From NCBI GenBank assembly GCA_001910725.1, contig MJGA01000004.1:1488001-1552000 (forward strand): DNA of 64,000 bases. Direction: 5' to 3'. Shown one piece after another: positions 12,647 through 23,392 of this stretch; the stretch's first letter is position 1; each line of letters opens with the position of its first letter. Under the pieces are notes generated by a model that was given only the letters and a program-made list of their open reading frames with translations, made no database searches and had not been told where the DNA came from. This stretch comes from Phanerodontia chrysosporium. Lineage: Eukaryota; Basidiomycota; Agaricomycetes; Polyporales; Phanerochaetaceae. Both the position numbers and the translations under genes were made by a program.

Positions 12647-12869
12647 TTTTCTGAGGAGTGTCCGGGCTGGTGTATGTGGGCGGAGGTGGTGGACTGAGGA
12701 CAAGGTCCGGAGGGCATTTCGATATCGATGCATGCCCAGCGTGGACGCCGCACGACCGTGACCGAATCCACACAGCAGCTGATACTCAATCGCGTCAGTA
12801 GACGCCCATTTACGCGTGGACGTCGCGCAGGCGCCCTCTGAGGTCGCAACCGCCGTCCACCACCCCGGC

Positions 12870-15800
12870 ATGGACTACTTCTCCAAATTCCTCAGGTCAG
12901 GGCCCCAGCCATCCGCCAAAGTAGAAGTTAGTGAGCACAGGCCATATATCCTCTTTCCCCAACCAACTAGACTGACTGCAGCCTCCGTTAGATCGACCAC
13001 GCACAAGAGTTTCACAAGTCATGGACATTAATCAAGGTACCTCTTGGTTGCAACATCGTGCTGCCACATAGAGACTGACACGGGTGCCCCGCTTTGTAGA
13101 ACACCCTCGAGCATCCCGATGAACGACAACTCGCACGGGGGATCAAAGCGACCGACGTACCAGCCCATCTCCAGTCTATGGTGGACGCGCTTGTATGGGA
13201 GTCAACGCGCACAGAGGAAGGGTATGCCATCGCAGATGAGCGATGACCCGTATGTGGTGCTGAGAATATCTTGCATGCAGCGGCACTGGTGCATGCCTCG
13301 AATACTTGCTCAAGAATGGTCAGTCCCCGCTTCTCCCAGGCCATACCAACGCTCGCTCACGCATACACAGACGTCCTCGGCACCCTCGTGAAGCTCAGCG
13401 AATCAGATAGGCCAGTCGGCATTCAAGCTGAAGTACTACGAGCCGTGCAGAACATGGTCGTCCTCCTGGACGAGCAATTTCTTGTTCATTCGGCAGTGCA
13501 CAAGGCTGTATTGAGGCTTCTCCGGAATTGCGTGGGTGATGACATTCAAGAACAACTTGACGGTCGGAACCGTGTCGTTGGAGCCGCCAGAACCTCTATG
13601 AGAAGCCAGCCCTCCGAATACGAGGCAGATCGTAAGGACGGCATCAACACTGCTAGTAATTCTTACTGACCTGGCTCTAGTGGTCAATCTGCTTTGCATT
13701 CTTTGTAGCCGAATCAGACATTATCGGGAACTGCTTATGATTTTCTTCCACGATAAACACTGGTACAGGCCAGAACCTTTGTTCGCCGTAGAGGAGGAAG
13801 ATGAAGACGAGGACGAAGAACAAGAAGACGCGCCCCTCACTACCCAAGAAGGGGCCAGCGAAGCGTCCGCGCCGGCTGCCGAGACACCTCATAACCCTGA
13901 TACACCACTTCCTGACGACACCACTGCCGCCTCGTCGACAACCAAGAAGCCAGAGTATGAATTCCTCCTCTTCAACTATCTCCTCCGCTTCGTACATCGT
14001 GAAGGCCAAATCGGCGACTTCGCTCGTGCAGGTCTGCTCTTCTTGATGGACGTCGCGATGACATCAATAGAACCCTCTCAGAGCTCAAACGACCTATCCT
14101 CATCTTCCTCTACCCTATCTTCTGGCAATGACCCCACGAATGACGCTGCTCTGGCATTGGCAGAGTACATTCTTGATGGCGACTTCTCTGACGTACTCGC
14201 TGCTGGTCTTGCCGCTGTGTACTCTATCTTGCCTACCAAACTGGAAGTTCGCCCTCCAGTACAGACGGAGTCAACAGCATCGTCTGGTATGATACTTGGT
14301 GGAAGCGCGCTGGAGCTCTCCGACGAAGCGAAGGAGAAGGAGGAGATAGAACGAGAGAACAGGCGATACCTAGGCGTTGAAGACGCATCTAGCGCAGACT
14401 TCAAGTCACGACTGGACCATTTCTTGAAGCTACTGGAGTTTTTGCAGGACGTTCTGCGCCGCAATGTCCTTCAAGAGACGCCTGATGGATCCATCGACCC
14501 CTCTACCTTGCTCGGTTCCGCTATTGTCCAGTCGATCCTGGATGCGGTCCGGCGGGTCTTCCTGGAAAACGTGCTCTACCCCTCTATCCTCGAATGCTCA
14601 GATTCGGACGGCAGTGCTGTAGCAGTTATGTCCTACATCGATATCATGGTTCGTACACTCGACAATGGCCAGCTCGGGGACCTGCTCGTACAGTTCCTCA
14701 CCAGCGAGGATAACACCGAGGACTTCACTCGGTCGCGCATGCGTCCCCGGCACCGCTCTACACTAGACCTGAGCACCAACGCGCCCCCACCGACCGAGTC
14801 TACGCGAGCAGCGAAGTCGCGGCGGCGCAAGAGTGCTGCTATGGCTCTGCTCGAAATTGAGGCGCCGCACACGCGCCAGCAGTCTGGGTACTTCACGTCA
14901 ATGGGACGCTTCACACTCAAAGATCTTCTTCTGAGCTCGCTGCGGTCGTCATCACATGCTACCGTCACAGCCGCCATGCATTTGCTGAACACGATGCTGC
15001 AGCAGTACTGCCGACTGTCGGTAGAGAAGCTGCTCGTCGTCATCCATGATCCGTTCGCCACAAGCTTCCCGCAGCCAGCCTCACTTCTCCCTCCCATAGA
15101 CCCTACCAAACCCGATGACGACGACGACGAAGTCTTCGTATATCCGGGAGCGGACACTGACGCCTTCATGACCGACCCAAAACCATCAGGACCCGCCGCC
15201 TCTTCGTTCAGCCAGAAACCACATTCTGGGCACATGAGCGCGAGATGAACATGTACCTCAGCCTTGTCTCCCGCGTCAACCCGAATCACACCGAAGACGC
15301 CTTCAGCACGGGATACGACCACTACCTGCGCGACGCTCTCGCTAATATCGAGGCGCAGCAGTGCTTCTACTTCGACATGGACCTGAAGGAGCGGGAAAAG
15401 CTAAAGCACAGGCTAAATCCCAGCGACCCAATGCTATCTTCCCTGGTGGACGGACTGCGCAGGTTCTTCGCGAACACGCCAGAACTGAACATGTCGCTTA
15501 CGGGCGTCCTGGCAACGCTTGCCATCTGTCCTGACCGATCTCTCTCCGGCTGGCTCACCTTCGCCGAGGGCGACAAGAAAGACGCCGCAGCCTCGGACGC
15601 GTGGTCTTCTCTTGTCGGGCACAAGGACGACGGCGACGACCGCTCGGTTGATTGGCGAATAAACGACGACCTTGCGTCGCGCACGGCGCCGCTCGCGACC
15701 TCGACGGTGGACGAACGCACGAAGCCCGTCGTGTACACTATCCTGCAGGGGCTCGTGCAACAGCTCGAGCGGTACCGCACGCTCGTCACAGACTTCGACC

Positions 15801-16418
15801 GCTTCCTGCTCGAGCGGCGACAGGGTCTGCTCTTCTCGGAGAACCTGACCGACGCGCTGACGCTCGCGCTCGACGTGGAGGGCAACGCCTTCGCGCGCGC
15901 GATCGCCCCGCTCACGCGGCACCCGCGGACGCGCCGCGCCCGAAACCGAAGAGCAAGGGCGCGAGCTTTGTCTCGATCTTCACGCCCAAGAAGCGTGTGC
16001 GCGCGCACCGCAGACGCCGCCCGAGGCTCCCGCGCCGCGCGCCGTGCACAAGGCCGTCGAGGCGAGCCCGTTCGGTCCACACTACCAACGCACAGCGGCA
16101 ATCGTCGTCGAGCCGTACCTCGCGCCCGCGCCGTCCGACGGGCCGTGGCAACCTGCGAAGCCCGCGCGCAAGTGGAACGCAGACGAGGCGGATGCGTTCG
16201 CGTCCGGCCAGTGGGGCGATACGAGCCTTGCGGACGAGCTCGAACGCGCAGAGGAAGAGCGGCGCGACGAGGAGGAGGAGCAGGAGAGGAAGGTCACGCA
16301 TGTGACGCTGTCGCAGCTGCTAGACAATGTCGTGATTTTGGAGGAGTGCATGAAGGAGCTCGTCGCGATCATTCATGCCCGGAGGAGCTTGGGAATTGAT
16401 TCGGTTCGATACCTGTAG
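12870..16418 (+). CDS. FHIP-family protein (FTS-Hook-interacting, RAI16-like), frame-broken
   Basis: FHIP proteins join FTS and Hook to link early endosomes to dynein; Aspergillus FhipA is the fungal example. Exon 1 encodes MDYFSKFLRSG. Later exons give WTLIKNTLEHPDERQLARGI, then QAEVLRAVQNMVVLLDEQFL. A long exon from 13680 carries NLLCILCSRIRHYRELLMIF, an acidic Glu/Asp tract, FLLFNYLLRFVHREGQIGDF and the FHIP-typical FLENVLYPSILECSD. After 15248 the family reads on as TFWAHEREMNMYLSLVSRV. The C-terminal exon ends KVTHVTLSQLLDNVVILEEC...SVRYL. The frame breaks near 15180 (AAAA run, though a 72-nt intron 15140-15211 is an alternative), near 15910-15930, and near 15990-16012 in very GC-rich sequence. 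Each break is mended by one added base. Family call secure; exact C-terminal sequence not. Confidence 0.88.
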
Positions 16419-16662
16419 ATCATCTATATCTCTCGTTCTCATTCATGTCATACAAGTATTTGGTTTGGTTTGATAATGGAGCAATGCAAGGAAAGGAATT
16501 CACTGTCATACTTTCTGATCAGACTGCGTCCCTTGCAGAATCGGGCATGCATATCATCCTCATAACGTATATTCACTTCACATTCATACATTCCACATCA
16601 TACAAACGCCCGCTGCTCTTCCTACATCGTCGCACAGCGACGCGACTTGAGGTGTACCCATC

Positions 16663-17088
16663 TTAGAGCGTGATGGGGATGCAGCCGATGCCGATGCCGT
16701 GCTGCGAAACAGTCTCAGTACGTGAGGTTGCAATAGAGAACCAGGCAGGTCTCACATTGACGACGTTGCTGCAGGAGACGGTGGTGCCGCTGCAGGCGGA
16801 GCCAGTGCCGATCCCAATGACGCTGATGGGGCTGCAGTCGAGGGCGATGAGTCCGGTGACGTCCTGGATGGCGATGCCGAGCAGGCCCAGGAGGGCCGCA
16901 CCAGCGGCAGAGTTGGCCTAGGAAAATGTGACTAGTTAACAATATGCACACCGCGTCCAAGGCGATCCCGGACATACCGACTCGGTGCTGTCGCAGCACT
17001 GGGTGGTGGGCGCATCCCGAGCAACGGGCGTGGCGGCCGCAAGAAGAGGGAGGGCGAGCGTGGCGAAGACGGTGAGCTTAGAGAACAT
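16663..17088 (-). CDS. Hydrophobin-like secreted protein 1 (six-cysteine)
   Basis: Small secreted amphipathic protein expected to coat hyphae or air interfaces. Exons 17088-16978, 16917-16756 and 16701-16663 splice in frame to 103 residues. A signal peptide (MFSKLTVFATLALPLLAAATP) is followed by TTQCCDSTES, then a hydrophobic core (GAALLGLLGIAIQDVTGLI), LDCSPISVIGIG, ACSGTTVSCSN and IGCIPITL. The layout is that of class I hydrophobins, but only six cysteines remain: the first Cys and one of the second CC pair (VSC rather than VCC) are absent. Exon structure and 5' leader match the two plus-strand copies at 21518 and 23393. A TATA element lies about 80 bases upstream. Expression is probably tied to aerial growth or fruiting, which is inference from the family. 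Confidence 0.92.
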
Positions 17089-17850
17089 CTTGAAAGTTGC
17101 AAGAGCTTGGTACGCGAGAGGCGAGAGCTGTTTGCTGCAGTACCCCGACGCTTTGTGACCTGCTCTTATACACCTCATTCAGAAAACAATAAACCTGTAT
17201 GTGGCGAAGTTTCCTTCCAGTGGCAACCTGCACGTATGTCGTGTAGTCCAATACCCGAGGACGAAGCGTCATATCTGCATGTGCCAGGGGCGGCGCTGGT
17301 GCGCTCCACATTTGTGCTGTATGTTTTCGAATGTCTGCACACACGGTGATGTGTTCCTGCAGCCGCTGCGCTTGCCCGTGGTTGGCTGGCGGAGCGGGAA
17401 GAGACAGGCGTGGTCAAGCGAACCGCAGACAGGTGGAGCTCTTTGACAACTGCCACCGAAAGATGCGCCTCAGGGCCCAATTCGAAGGCGAGCTGGAGTT
17501 GTGCACCTTGCGGGCGTGATAGAATAGCCGAAGCATCCTGGAGGTGTCAGCGTAGCTCAGACTGGGCCCGACGACCTGCCTATCGTGAGGAAAGTGCAGC
17601 GCCACAAAGCCGTCGGGATGCCTGCGTGCTTTCGAGGAGGCTAGAGACTTGCGGCGGCGGCCTCGACGGGCCCAGCTGCCTTGGACTGTCGCTCATGACG
17701 CGTCGAGACTATACAAAGGTCAATTTCCAATGCATGGCATAACCGAGAGCTGACCTGGGAACTAGCGGGTGAAATGAACTTCAGCAACGCTGTCCGCATT
17801 GACTGCGGCCACATATTAACAGCACGAGGATTGGAACCTGTCATGTGAGA
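17089..17850 (-). repeat. Duplicated hydrophobin upstream region, copy 1
   Basis: This upstream region is collinear, in inverted orientation, with 22640-23392 before hydrophobin 3. Shared blocks include 17823-17840 (18 identical bases with 22654-22671), 17655-17678 (24 identical bases with 22815-22838), 17593-17617 (with 22877-22900 and also 21060-21084), 17433-17459 (with 23036-23063) and 17314-17350 (with 23142-23179). Spacing to the start codon is almost the same in both copies (about 740 bases for the outermost block). I see no gene here; the conserved blocks are candidate regulatory elements. Confidence 0.8.
17166..17170 (-). promoter_or_regulatory. TATA element of hydrophobin 1
   Basis: On the minus strand the sequence reads GTATAAGAG about 80 bases before the start codon at 17088. 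Hydrophobins 2 and 3 have TATAAAG at the same distance, and the leader that follows (CTGCAGCAAACAGCTC) is shared with hydrophobin 3. Position and conservation support a core promoter. Confidence 0.6.
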
Positions 17851-18174
17851 TCGTCTGGTAGCAGATATAAGTCATATTTTAGCACCAGCTTCACAGGGAA
17901 CGGCAACGGCAATTGAGAATGGTACATAATGAAACCTGACAGCGGAGTTGTCCGGACGCCTTTATTTCGCCGCGTTGTTTAGCACACGGAGTAGCGGTCG
18001 GCCATTCCCGTGGCTATGAATTCGTGCGCAGAGCGTGACATGACCATAGCATTGTAGACATCGGCGGAAACTAGTAAATAGTACAAGAGGTTAGAAGGGT
18101 ATGATGAAGGCGTGAGCGAGTAATACACAGAATACAAAAGAACCGAACCCGTGACTCTATGGCCGTCAGAGTGT

Positions 18175-19336
18175 TCACCGTGCTCGCTTCCCCTTGGCTG
18201 TCTTCTTCGGCGATGAGCTCGCAGATGCTGTTGTCTTGCCCTTCGACGCGGGTTTCGTCTCCTTGTCTTTTGCCGGAAAGAGCTTCGCCTGCAGTTTCTC
18301 GAACTCCTCGTCGTTGATTTCTGGTGGAGGAGGAAGCGCCTCCTTCCGCGACCGCTTCTTGGGAGACGCTTGTACTTCATCCTCTTCTTCGTCCTCCTTC
18401 GCCCGCTTCTTCTTACCCTTGCCCTTCGCGCTCGGCTGGGGCTCAGCGTATTTGGCCGCAAGGCTGTCAAAGAAACTGTCCATGTTCTTGCGCTTCTTCA
18501 AGATGAGAGCTTGCAGCGCGGAGGTGTCTTCCTCTCCATCGTCTTCCTCGGCACCCTTCTTGCCTTTGCCCTTCCCCCTGGCCTTCTTCGCGGTAGGCTT
18601 GCCACTGCCATAGAACTCGTCCCAGACCCCAAGTTCTTTCGCGAGCTCTTCGGCCTCTGCAGCCTCTTTCTCGCTCTGCTTCTTGCGCACGAGCTTGGCC
18701 TTCTCGTCCTTGATACTCTTTTCCCACGTCTTCGACTTAGGCAGCTCGCCTTTCTTGATCAAGTCAGAGATGATGACGATGAAACGTGCCTCGTCCTCGA
18801 AGGTAGAGTGAGGAATATGCATCATGATGGCATCTATGGAGCCGTCATGCTCGACATAGGCAGCTTTTAGGTCTTCAACCTCCTCTGCCGAACCTGTGAT
18901 ACGCGTGTTAATTTGCGGGGCTCTGCGGGATGACATCCGACTCGCCTTGGTACTCCTTCTTAAGCTCGTCCAACTTCTCCTTTGTCACCTTGTCGAAGAG
19001 TTCCTCGAAATATGCCTCCCAACCACCGTCCTCGATCCCAAAGTCGAGCCCCTCGTCCGTCCGCCCTGTCTTGTCATAGCGCTGTCTCCGCTTCTCATCG
19101 CCTAGAACTGTGTACGCGAATCCTATCTGCTGGAACTTGAGCGCTGCGGCTGCCTTTGCCTCGTCGGACGCGGTGGAGTGCTTGTCCGGATGGTACACAA
19201 GGGCCAGCTTGCGGTAGGATTTCTTGATGTCGTCGTGTGTGGCAGCATTGGTGAGGTTGAGAACGGCATAGAGGTCAACCGACTCAGGGTCCTGGTCGGG
19301 GAAGAACTGCGCGATGGGATCTGGCCTGTCGTCCAT
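18175..19336 (-). CDS. J-domain co-chaperone, DNAJC9-like
   Basis: Nuclear Hsp40; DNAJC9 acts on histones H3-H4 with Hsp70. Two exons (19336-18946 and 18893-18175) give 369 residues. The J domain starts near residue 20 (SVDLYAVLNL), with the HPDK motif in LALVYHPDKHST and the helix IV region DEKRRQRYDKTGRTDEG. It is followed by DGGWEAYFEELFDKVTKEKL, typical of DNAJC9. Exon 2 gives GSAEEVEDLKAAYVEHDGSI, IPHSTFEDEARFIVIISDLI, then a Lys/Glu-rich tail with several basic nuclear-type signals (PKKRSRKEA). The only intron that keeps frame has a GC donor (CAAG|GCGAGT ... CACAG|GT). The divergent gene at 19579 starts 242 bases away. Family assignment strong. Confidence 0.93.
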
Positions 19337-19578
19337 GTCGGTGTCGGTCGTGGTGGTCGGGGCGGAGACGCGTGTGTCGCGCGCCGGAACGCGTCTGCGG
19401 ACAGCACGTCACATCCGTGACAATTGTGACTGACTGTGACCGAGACGCGCTTTGTGCCTTGGCGACGGTCACCCGTTCCTGCATCACCGCGAGCCGCAGC
19501 GAGGCACGCAGTTCACCGACATGGGCCCGTCGTCGTCGTCGTCACAGTCAGTATTTCTCCGTTTGCCTTCATCGTAAT

Positions 19579-20420
19579 ATGCTCACTACACTCCCTTCAG
19601 CTGCCGCTCTTTTCCTCGTCTCTGCCTTCGCCGGCAATGTGGCTAACGCCCAAGTAGTCGTGAACGGCCAGATATTCACCAACGGTCTCGCTATCGTCGA
19701 TGCACCTCAGCCAGGAACGTGAGTAAACGTTCACGCCTTCTCAAAGACTGCTGCTCAACTAGACTAGTACCCTGCACGCTGGAGCAACTCAGAGCGTTGC
19801 TATAGACATCAGCGGCGACGGCCACCTCCCCACCGATTCTTCCGGACCAGGCTCAGGCTCGCCGACTCATTTTGACAGTCTCGAGATCTACCTGACGTCC
19901 TATGCGACGTCCTTCAACCTCACGGTATCCTCTGGTCCGGACTTACTTTCCCAGGAGCCGGGGAGCACCGTGAAGCACGTCAATTGGCTCATAGATTCAT
20001 GCATCCCCTCTGGAAATTATAACGTCCGTATCTCAACCAAGAGTCATCATCGTAGCGGGAGGGCTAACCGCTGCTTGCAGCTGACCTTCTATGAGGGCTC
20101 ACACATCAACTCCGAGGCGTACTTCACCATCACTCCCATCCCGTGCGTTCCCTGTCACCCTTTTACTCTCTTGTCTGACTCATGTCCATAGAATCGAGAT
20201 CCAAAACACCAACTCGAACCCGGGGCAATGCACGAATGGAACAAATTCTATTCAGCAGTACCCTCAGGCGCAGTCCGCGCCATCCCACAGCCCCTGGCTC
20301 GATGCGAACAACTCTACTTCTAACGTTCAGTACCCCAGTGTTACTAATGGCGGCGCCAGTCTAGTCACTGCATGGGCCGTAGCTATGGTAGCGCCACTGT
20401 TCGTTCACTCACTCCTGTAG
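19579..20420 (+). CDS. Secreted, probably GPI-anchored surface protein of unknown function
   Basis: A cleavable signal peptide (MLTTLPSAAALFLVSAFAG) is followed by a compact domain: QVVVNGQIFTNGLAIVDAPQ, ATQSVAIDISGDGHLP, GSGSPTHFDSLEIYLTSY, SSGPDLLSQEPGSTVKHV, LIDSCIPSGNYN and LTFYEGSHINSEAYFTITPI. A Ser/Asn/Pro-rich stretch then leads to a hydrophobic C-terminal end (SLVTAWAVAMVAPLFVHSLL), which looks like a GPI-attachment signal. Four exons are joined by three short introns (about 19719-19767, 20023-20080 and 20142-20191). I believe this architecture is common in agaricomycetes, but no biochemical role is known to me. It sits among the hydrophobins, which fits a cell-surface setting. Function unassigned. 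Confidence 0.82.
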
Positions 20421-21517
20421 CGGATGATCCTTAGTGCCGCATCGACAATGGGAACCGTTGTTGCCCTTTCCTGCGACGCGAGCTAAGTTACTCTATCGGC
20501 ATTAGTGTTTTCCTCCTCCTGCTCCAGCTGTATGGCCCATGCGCGCGACAAACTCAGTTTACGCACGTGTGAATGAATGGGGAACATTCTGACGAGCCGC
20601 ACTGGTATTTGGCATCGGGTGCTTGCCTACCTCACCATACCTCTCGGCACTGGCCATGTGCTTCAAACAGTCTCATTTCGGCGAGGGAGCTTTCCGACAG
20701 ACCCGTGAGTCCCTTTACAGGTGCGTGGCTCGCGTGTAGATTCTTCTATCTTCTGTATCACCTTTCGTTACAGCACTCTAGGGTGTTATGAAGGCTACGG
20801 TCGGAATTTGGCGAAAAGTTGCCACCAGCTAGGGTTACCTGTAACAGGTTCTAAGCCTCATGTCAAGGGCCTGTCGCAGCCAATGCGGAAGACTTCGAGG
20901 CGGTGCGATTGTATTCAGTCGCCCATCCCGGGTTTTCCCAGGTCATCCACACGTCTGTAACTGACCCGTCTCCCGTTCCGCAGGTGAGTGAGCGACCACA
21001 CCAGACCAGCCGAGGTCGCTGTGATCTTGAGAGCCCATTTGACCGACGTGCGTAGGCTTCCCGACGGCTTTGTGGCGTCGCACTGGACCCGATATTCAAC
21101 GCCGACCGCTCAAGTACGGCCTCTCCGACTCGTCCGCGCTATGTTATCTGCACCACAGGAACGCTTGGTTTTATCCCCATGCCCTGCACGCGCATCTCGG
21201 GATAACCTGTCAATCACGCCCATTTCCACTTTCCCAGCCAACCATGTTTAGCGAGGTGCCTTGCAGGTGTGCTGCACCGTGAGGGCTGCTGCTCTTACAT
21301 TGTACCGCCGTGCTCAAGAGCCAGCTCCGCCACCCCCTGGCACATGAGGTCTACGACACCTGGTATGCAGCAACATGCTGCTCCTGGGATGGCGATCCAC
21401 CGCATTGGGTCATATTGTTTTCTAGGTGAGCAGTATAAAGCATATGCGGGTGCGACGGGACCTAGCAGCAAATCGCTCTTTTGCAATCTGCACTCCAAGC
21501 TCTTGCAATCCTCAGCA
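20421..21517. other. Intergenic, with partial hydrophobin 2 upstream homology
   Basis: About 1.1 kb before hydrophobin 2. I see no supported gene. The block at 21060-21084 (CGACGGCTTTGTGGCG core) is shared with the upstream regions of hydrophobins 1 and 3, while the outer blocks are weaker or absent, so this copy is older or partly replaced. The final 90 bases hold TATA and a leader resembling the other two genes. Confidence 0.5.
21434..21439 (+). promoter_or_regulatory. TATA element of hydrophobin 2
   Basis: TATAAA, 84 bases upstream of the ATG at 21518, the same spacing as in the two sister genes. The following leader ends CCAAGCTCTTGCAATCCTC, which matches the sister leaders closely. Confidence 0.65.
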
Positions 21518-21962
21518 ATGTTCTCCAAGCTCGCCGTCTTCGCCACGCTTGCCCTCCCTCTCCTTGCGGTCGCCACACCTGCTGCGCCCATCGCTGCCAG
21601 GAATGACACTCCGCCGCCCACTACGGCCTGCTGCGACAGCACCATTCCCGTAAGTCTGCCCGTTTCATATAGATCCCGAGACCTAGCTGATCCGTAGTGC
21701 TGTTACAGGCGAGCTCTGCCGCGAGCTCGGTCATCCTTGGCCTGCTCGGCATCGTCCTCCAGGATCTGACCGGCGTCATCGGTCTCACCTGCAGCCCCAT
21801 CAGCATCGTGGGCGTCGGCTCCGGCTCTGAGTGCAGCGGCACGACCGTGTCCTGCTCCAACGGCGTCGTCGTAAGTGAATCCCTTGCCACCACCTACAGC
21901 TCACCTGAGAGGTATGTAACCAGGGCGGCATCGGCATCGGCTGCATCCCCATCACGATCTGA
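21518..21962 (+). CDS. Hydrophobin-like secreted protein 2 (six-cysteine)
   Basis: Exons 21518-21649, 21709-21870 and 21924-21962 give 110 residues in frame. The signal peptide (MFSKLAVFATLALPLLAVA) and spacer RNDTPPPTTACCDST are followed by a hydrophobic helix (SSVILGLLGIVLQDLTGVIG), LTCSPISIVGVG, ECSGTTVSCSN and GIGCIPITI. As in the other two copies, the first cysteine and one of the second CC doublet are missing. The middle and last exons are exactly the same length (162 and 39 nt) as in both paralogs, so all three descend from one gene. A candidate polyadenylation signal AATAAA lies at 22044-22049, about 80 bases past the stop. Confidence 0.93.
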
Positions 21963-22639
21963 GCACGCCTCAAGCCGCACCAGGACCATTAAGAGAGGAG
22001 CTGCGTCTGGCGGATGTTGAATATGTGAAGTGTATGAGTGCGAAATAAATTACTTGCGGATGGACAGATATGCGCGTGATGACTTCTTGGCCGAGTCAAA
22101 GAGTAAACATCGCGTGACATGAAAGTAGCGGCCAAATCGGGCTTAGCTGACATCCAGTGTATACGACGGGTTCAAAGTCTATACAGTGCTGAATTTTGCA
22201 TAGATGGTCAGCCACAAGCCACGGGGACGTGGCGTCACGCATTTCAAAATGACCATGTTGAGCCTTTCGTGGATACACGGAGCGCCGAGAGTCACATCGT
22301 CCTTCACGACCACCATGCAGTCATACTCGAGTTCATTTTGTGCCTTTGGTGAGCTGATTTATGGTTGCGATTTTACGCTGTCTTGTTCGGGGTTTTTCTC
22401 TCTTGATTGTATACGAACCACATCACACGTCTTCCTGACAGGAACGAGGGTCGCTGTACCCCAATAGCATGGTTCGTCTGCGGAAGTATTCCGGTGTACC
22501 AATAACGATCCAGGGTTGGATTCGTATCCGTGTCGGAAACTCGAACCTTCCGAGGCCTCGCATCTTTAATCAAGACCGTCCGGAGATCAGAGTCTGTGAG
22601 GTTTGTGTGTATATATGACTGGTATCTGCTCCCAGATGC
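21963..22639. other. Intergenic after hydrophobin 2
   Basis: Holds the 3' UTR of hydrophobin 2 (AATAAA at 22044-22049) and then about 600 bases with no supported gene. It borders the duplicated upstream region of hydrophobin 3. Confidence 0.4.
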
Positions 22640-23392
22640 CGGCACTCACGTGGCAGGTTCCAATCCTCGTGTTCTTCATCTTCCGCGGGCAATGCGGATG
22701 GTCTTGGAAAGGCCCATTTACATTCAAATTTGTTCCCAGGTGCGTCTCTGGCCATGACACGCGTTTGAAATTACCTCTGCATTATCATAGACTCGTCACG
22801 ACCGCCGTCCGACGCAGCTGGGCCCGTCGAGGCCGCCGTTGCGCGTCGAGAGCGTGTCTATAAGCGTGCACACTACCTACGGCTTTGTGGCGTCGCGCTT
22901 TGCTCACGCTGGGCAAGCTATCGGGACCAGTCTGAGCTAAGGTGACACCTCTCAGTCCGCTTCGACCGTGCTGTGCCCCGTTTCCATGTGCCCAACCAGC
23001 TCCCACCCTCGCCCCGCTCCGCTGACATGCATCTCTCGGTGGCAGTTGTCAAAAGAGCTCCACTTACCATCATCCTCCAGCTCGTTTGCGGCTTCTCGCT
23101 ATCCTGGCCAACCGCAAGCCGCGGTATCATCTGCAGGCACGCATCACCGTGTGTGCCGACATTCGAAAGCATACAGCACAGTCGTGGAGCCTGCTGTCGC
23201 TACCCCTGGCACATGCCGACGTCGTTCTTCGCCCTTGGGGTGGTGCGTGTAGGAATTAACTGGATGCGTCCTTCGCCACATACGGCAACGTTATTGTGGA
23301 CGACATGTATAAAGAGGTGCGCTGGAACGGCCAAGCTACTGCAGCAAACAGCTCTTTCGCCTCTCGCGTCTCAAGCTCTAGCAACTCTCAAC
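22640..23392 (+). repeat. Duplicated hydrophobin upstream region, copy 2
   Basis: Inverted counterpart of 17089-17850. The order and spacing of at least five blocks is kept: 22654-22671, 22815-22838, 22877-22900, 23036-23063 and 23142-23179. The last 60 bases before the ATG (CTGCAGCAAACAGCTCT, then CGCCTCTCGCGT) are nearly identical to the hydrophobin 1 leader. This shows that promoter and coding sequence were copied together. No coding exon is supported in the region. Confidence 0.8.
23308..23313 (+). promoter_or_regulatory. TATA element of hydrophobin 3
   Basis: TATAAA within GTATAAAGAGG, 80 to 85 bases before the ATG at 23393. It occupies the same position as in hydrophobins 1 and 2. Confidence 0.65.

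Noticed and set aside
15140..15211. Counting the FHIP break near 15180 as certain sequence error
   Set aside because: A 72-nt GT-AG intron would also join VF to PETTFWAHERE in frame, so this one site is left open, unlike the two breaks further on.
15367..16372. Long minus-strand frames opposite the FHIP 3' half
   Set aside because: They are shadows of the GC-rich coding strand, which encodes a recognisable FHIP C-terminus.
17822..17840. Possible tRNA T-arm (GGTTCCAATCC) near hydrophobins 1 and 3
   Set aside because: The B-box purine position is C, no matching A-box, anticodon arm or acceptor stem lies at the right distance, and the sequence is explained by the duplicated hydrophobin upstream block.
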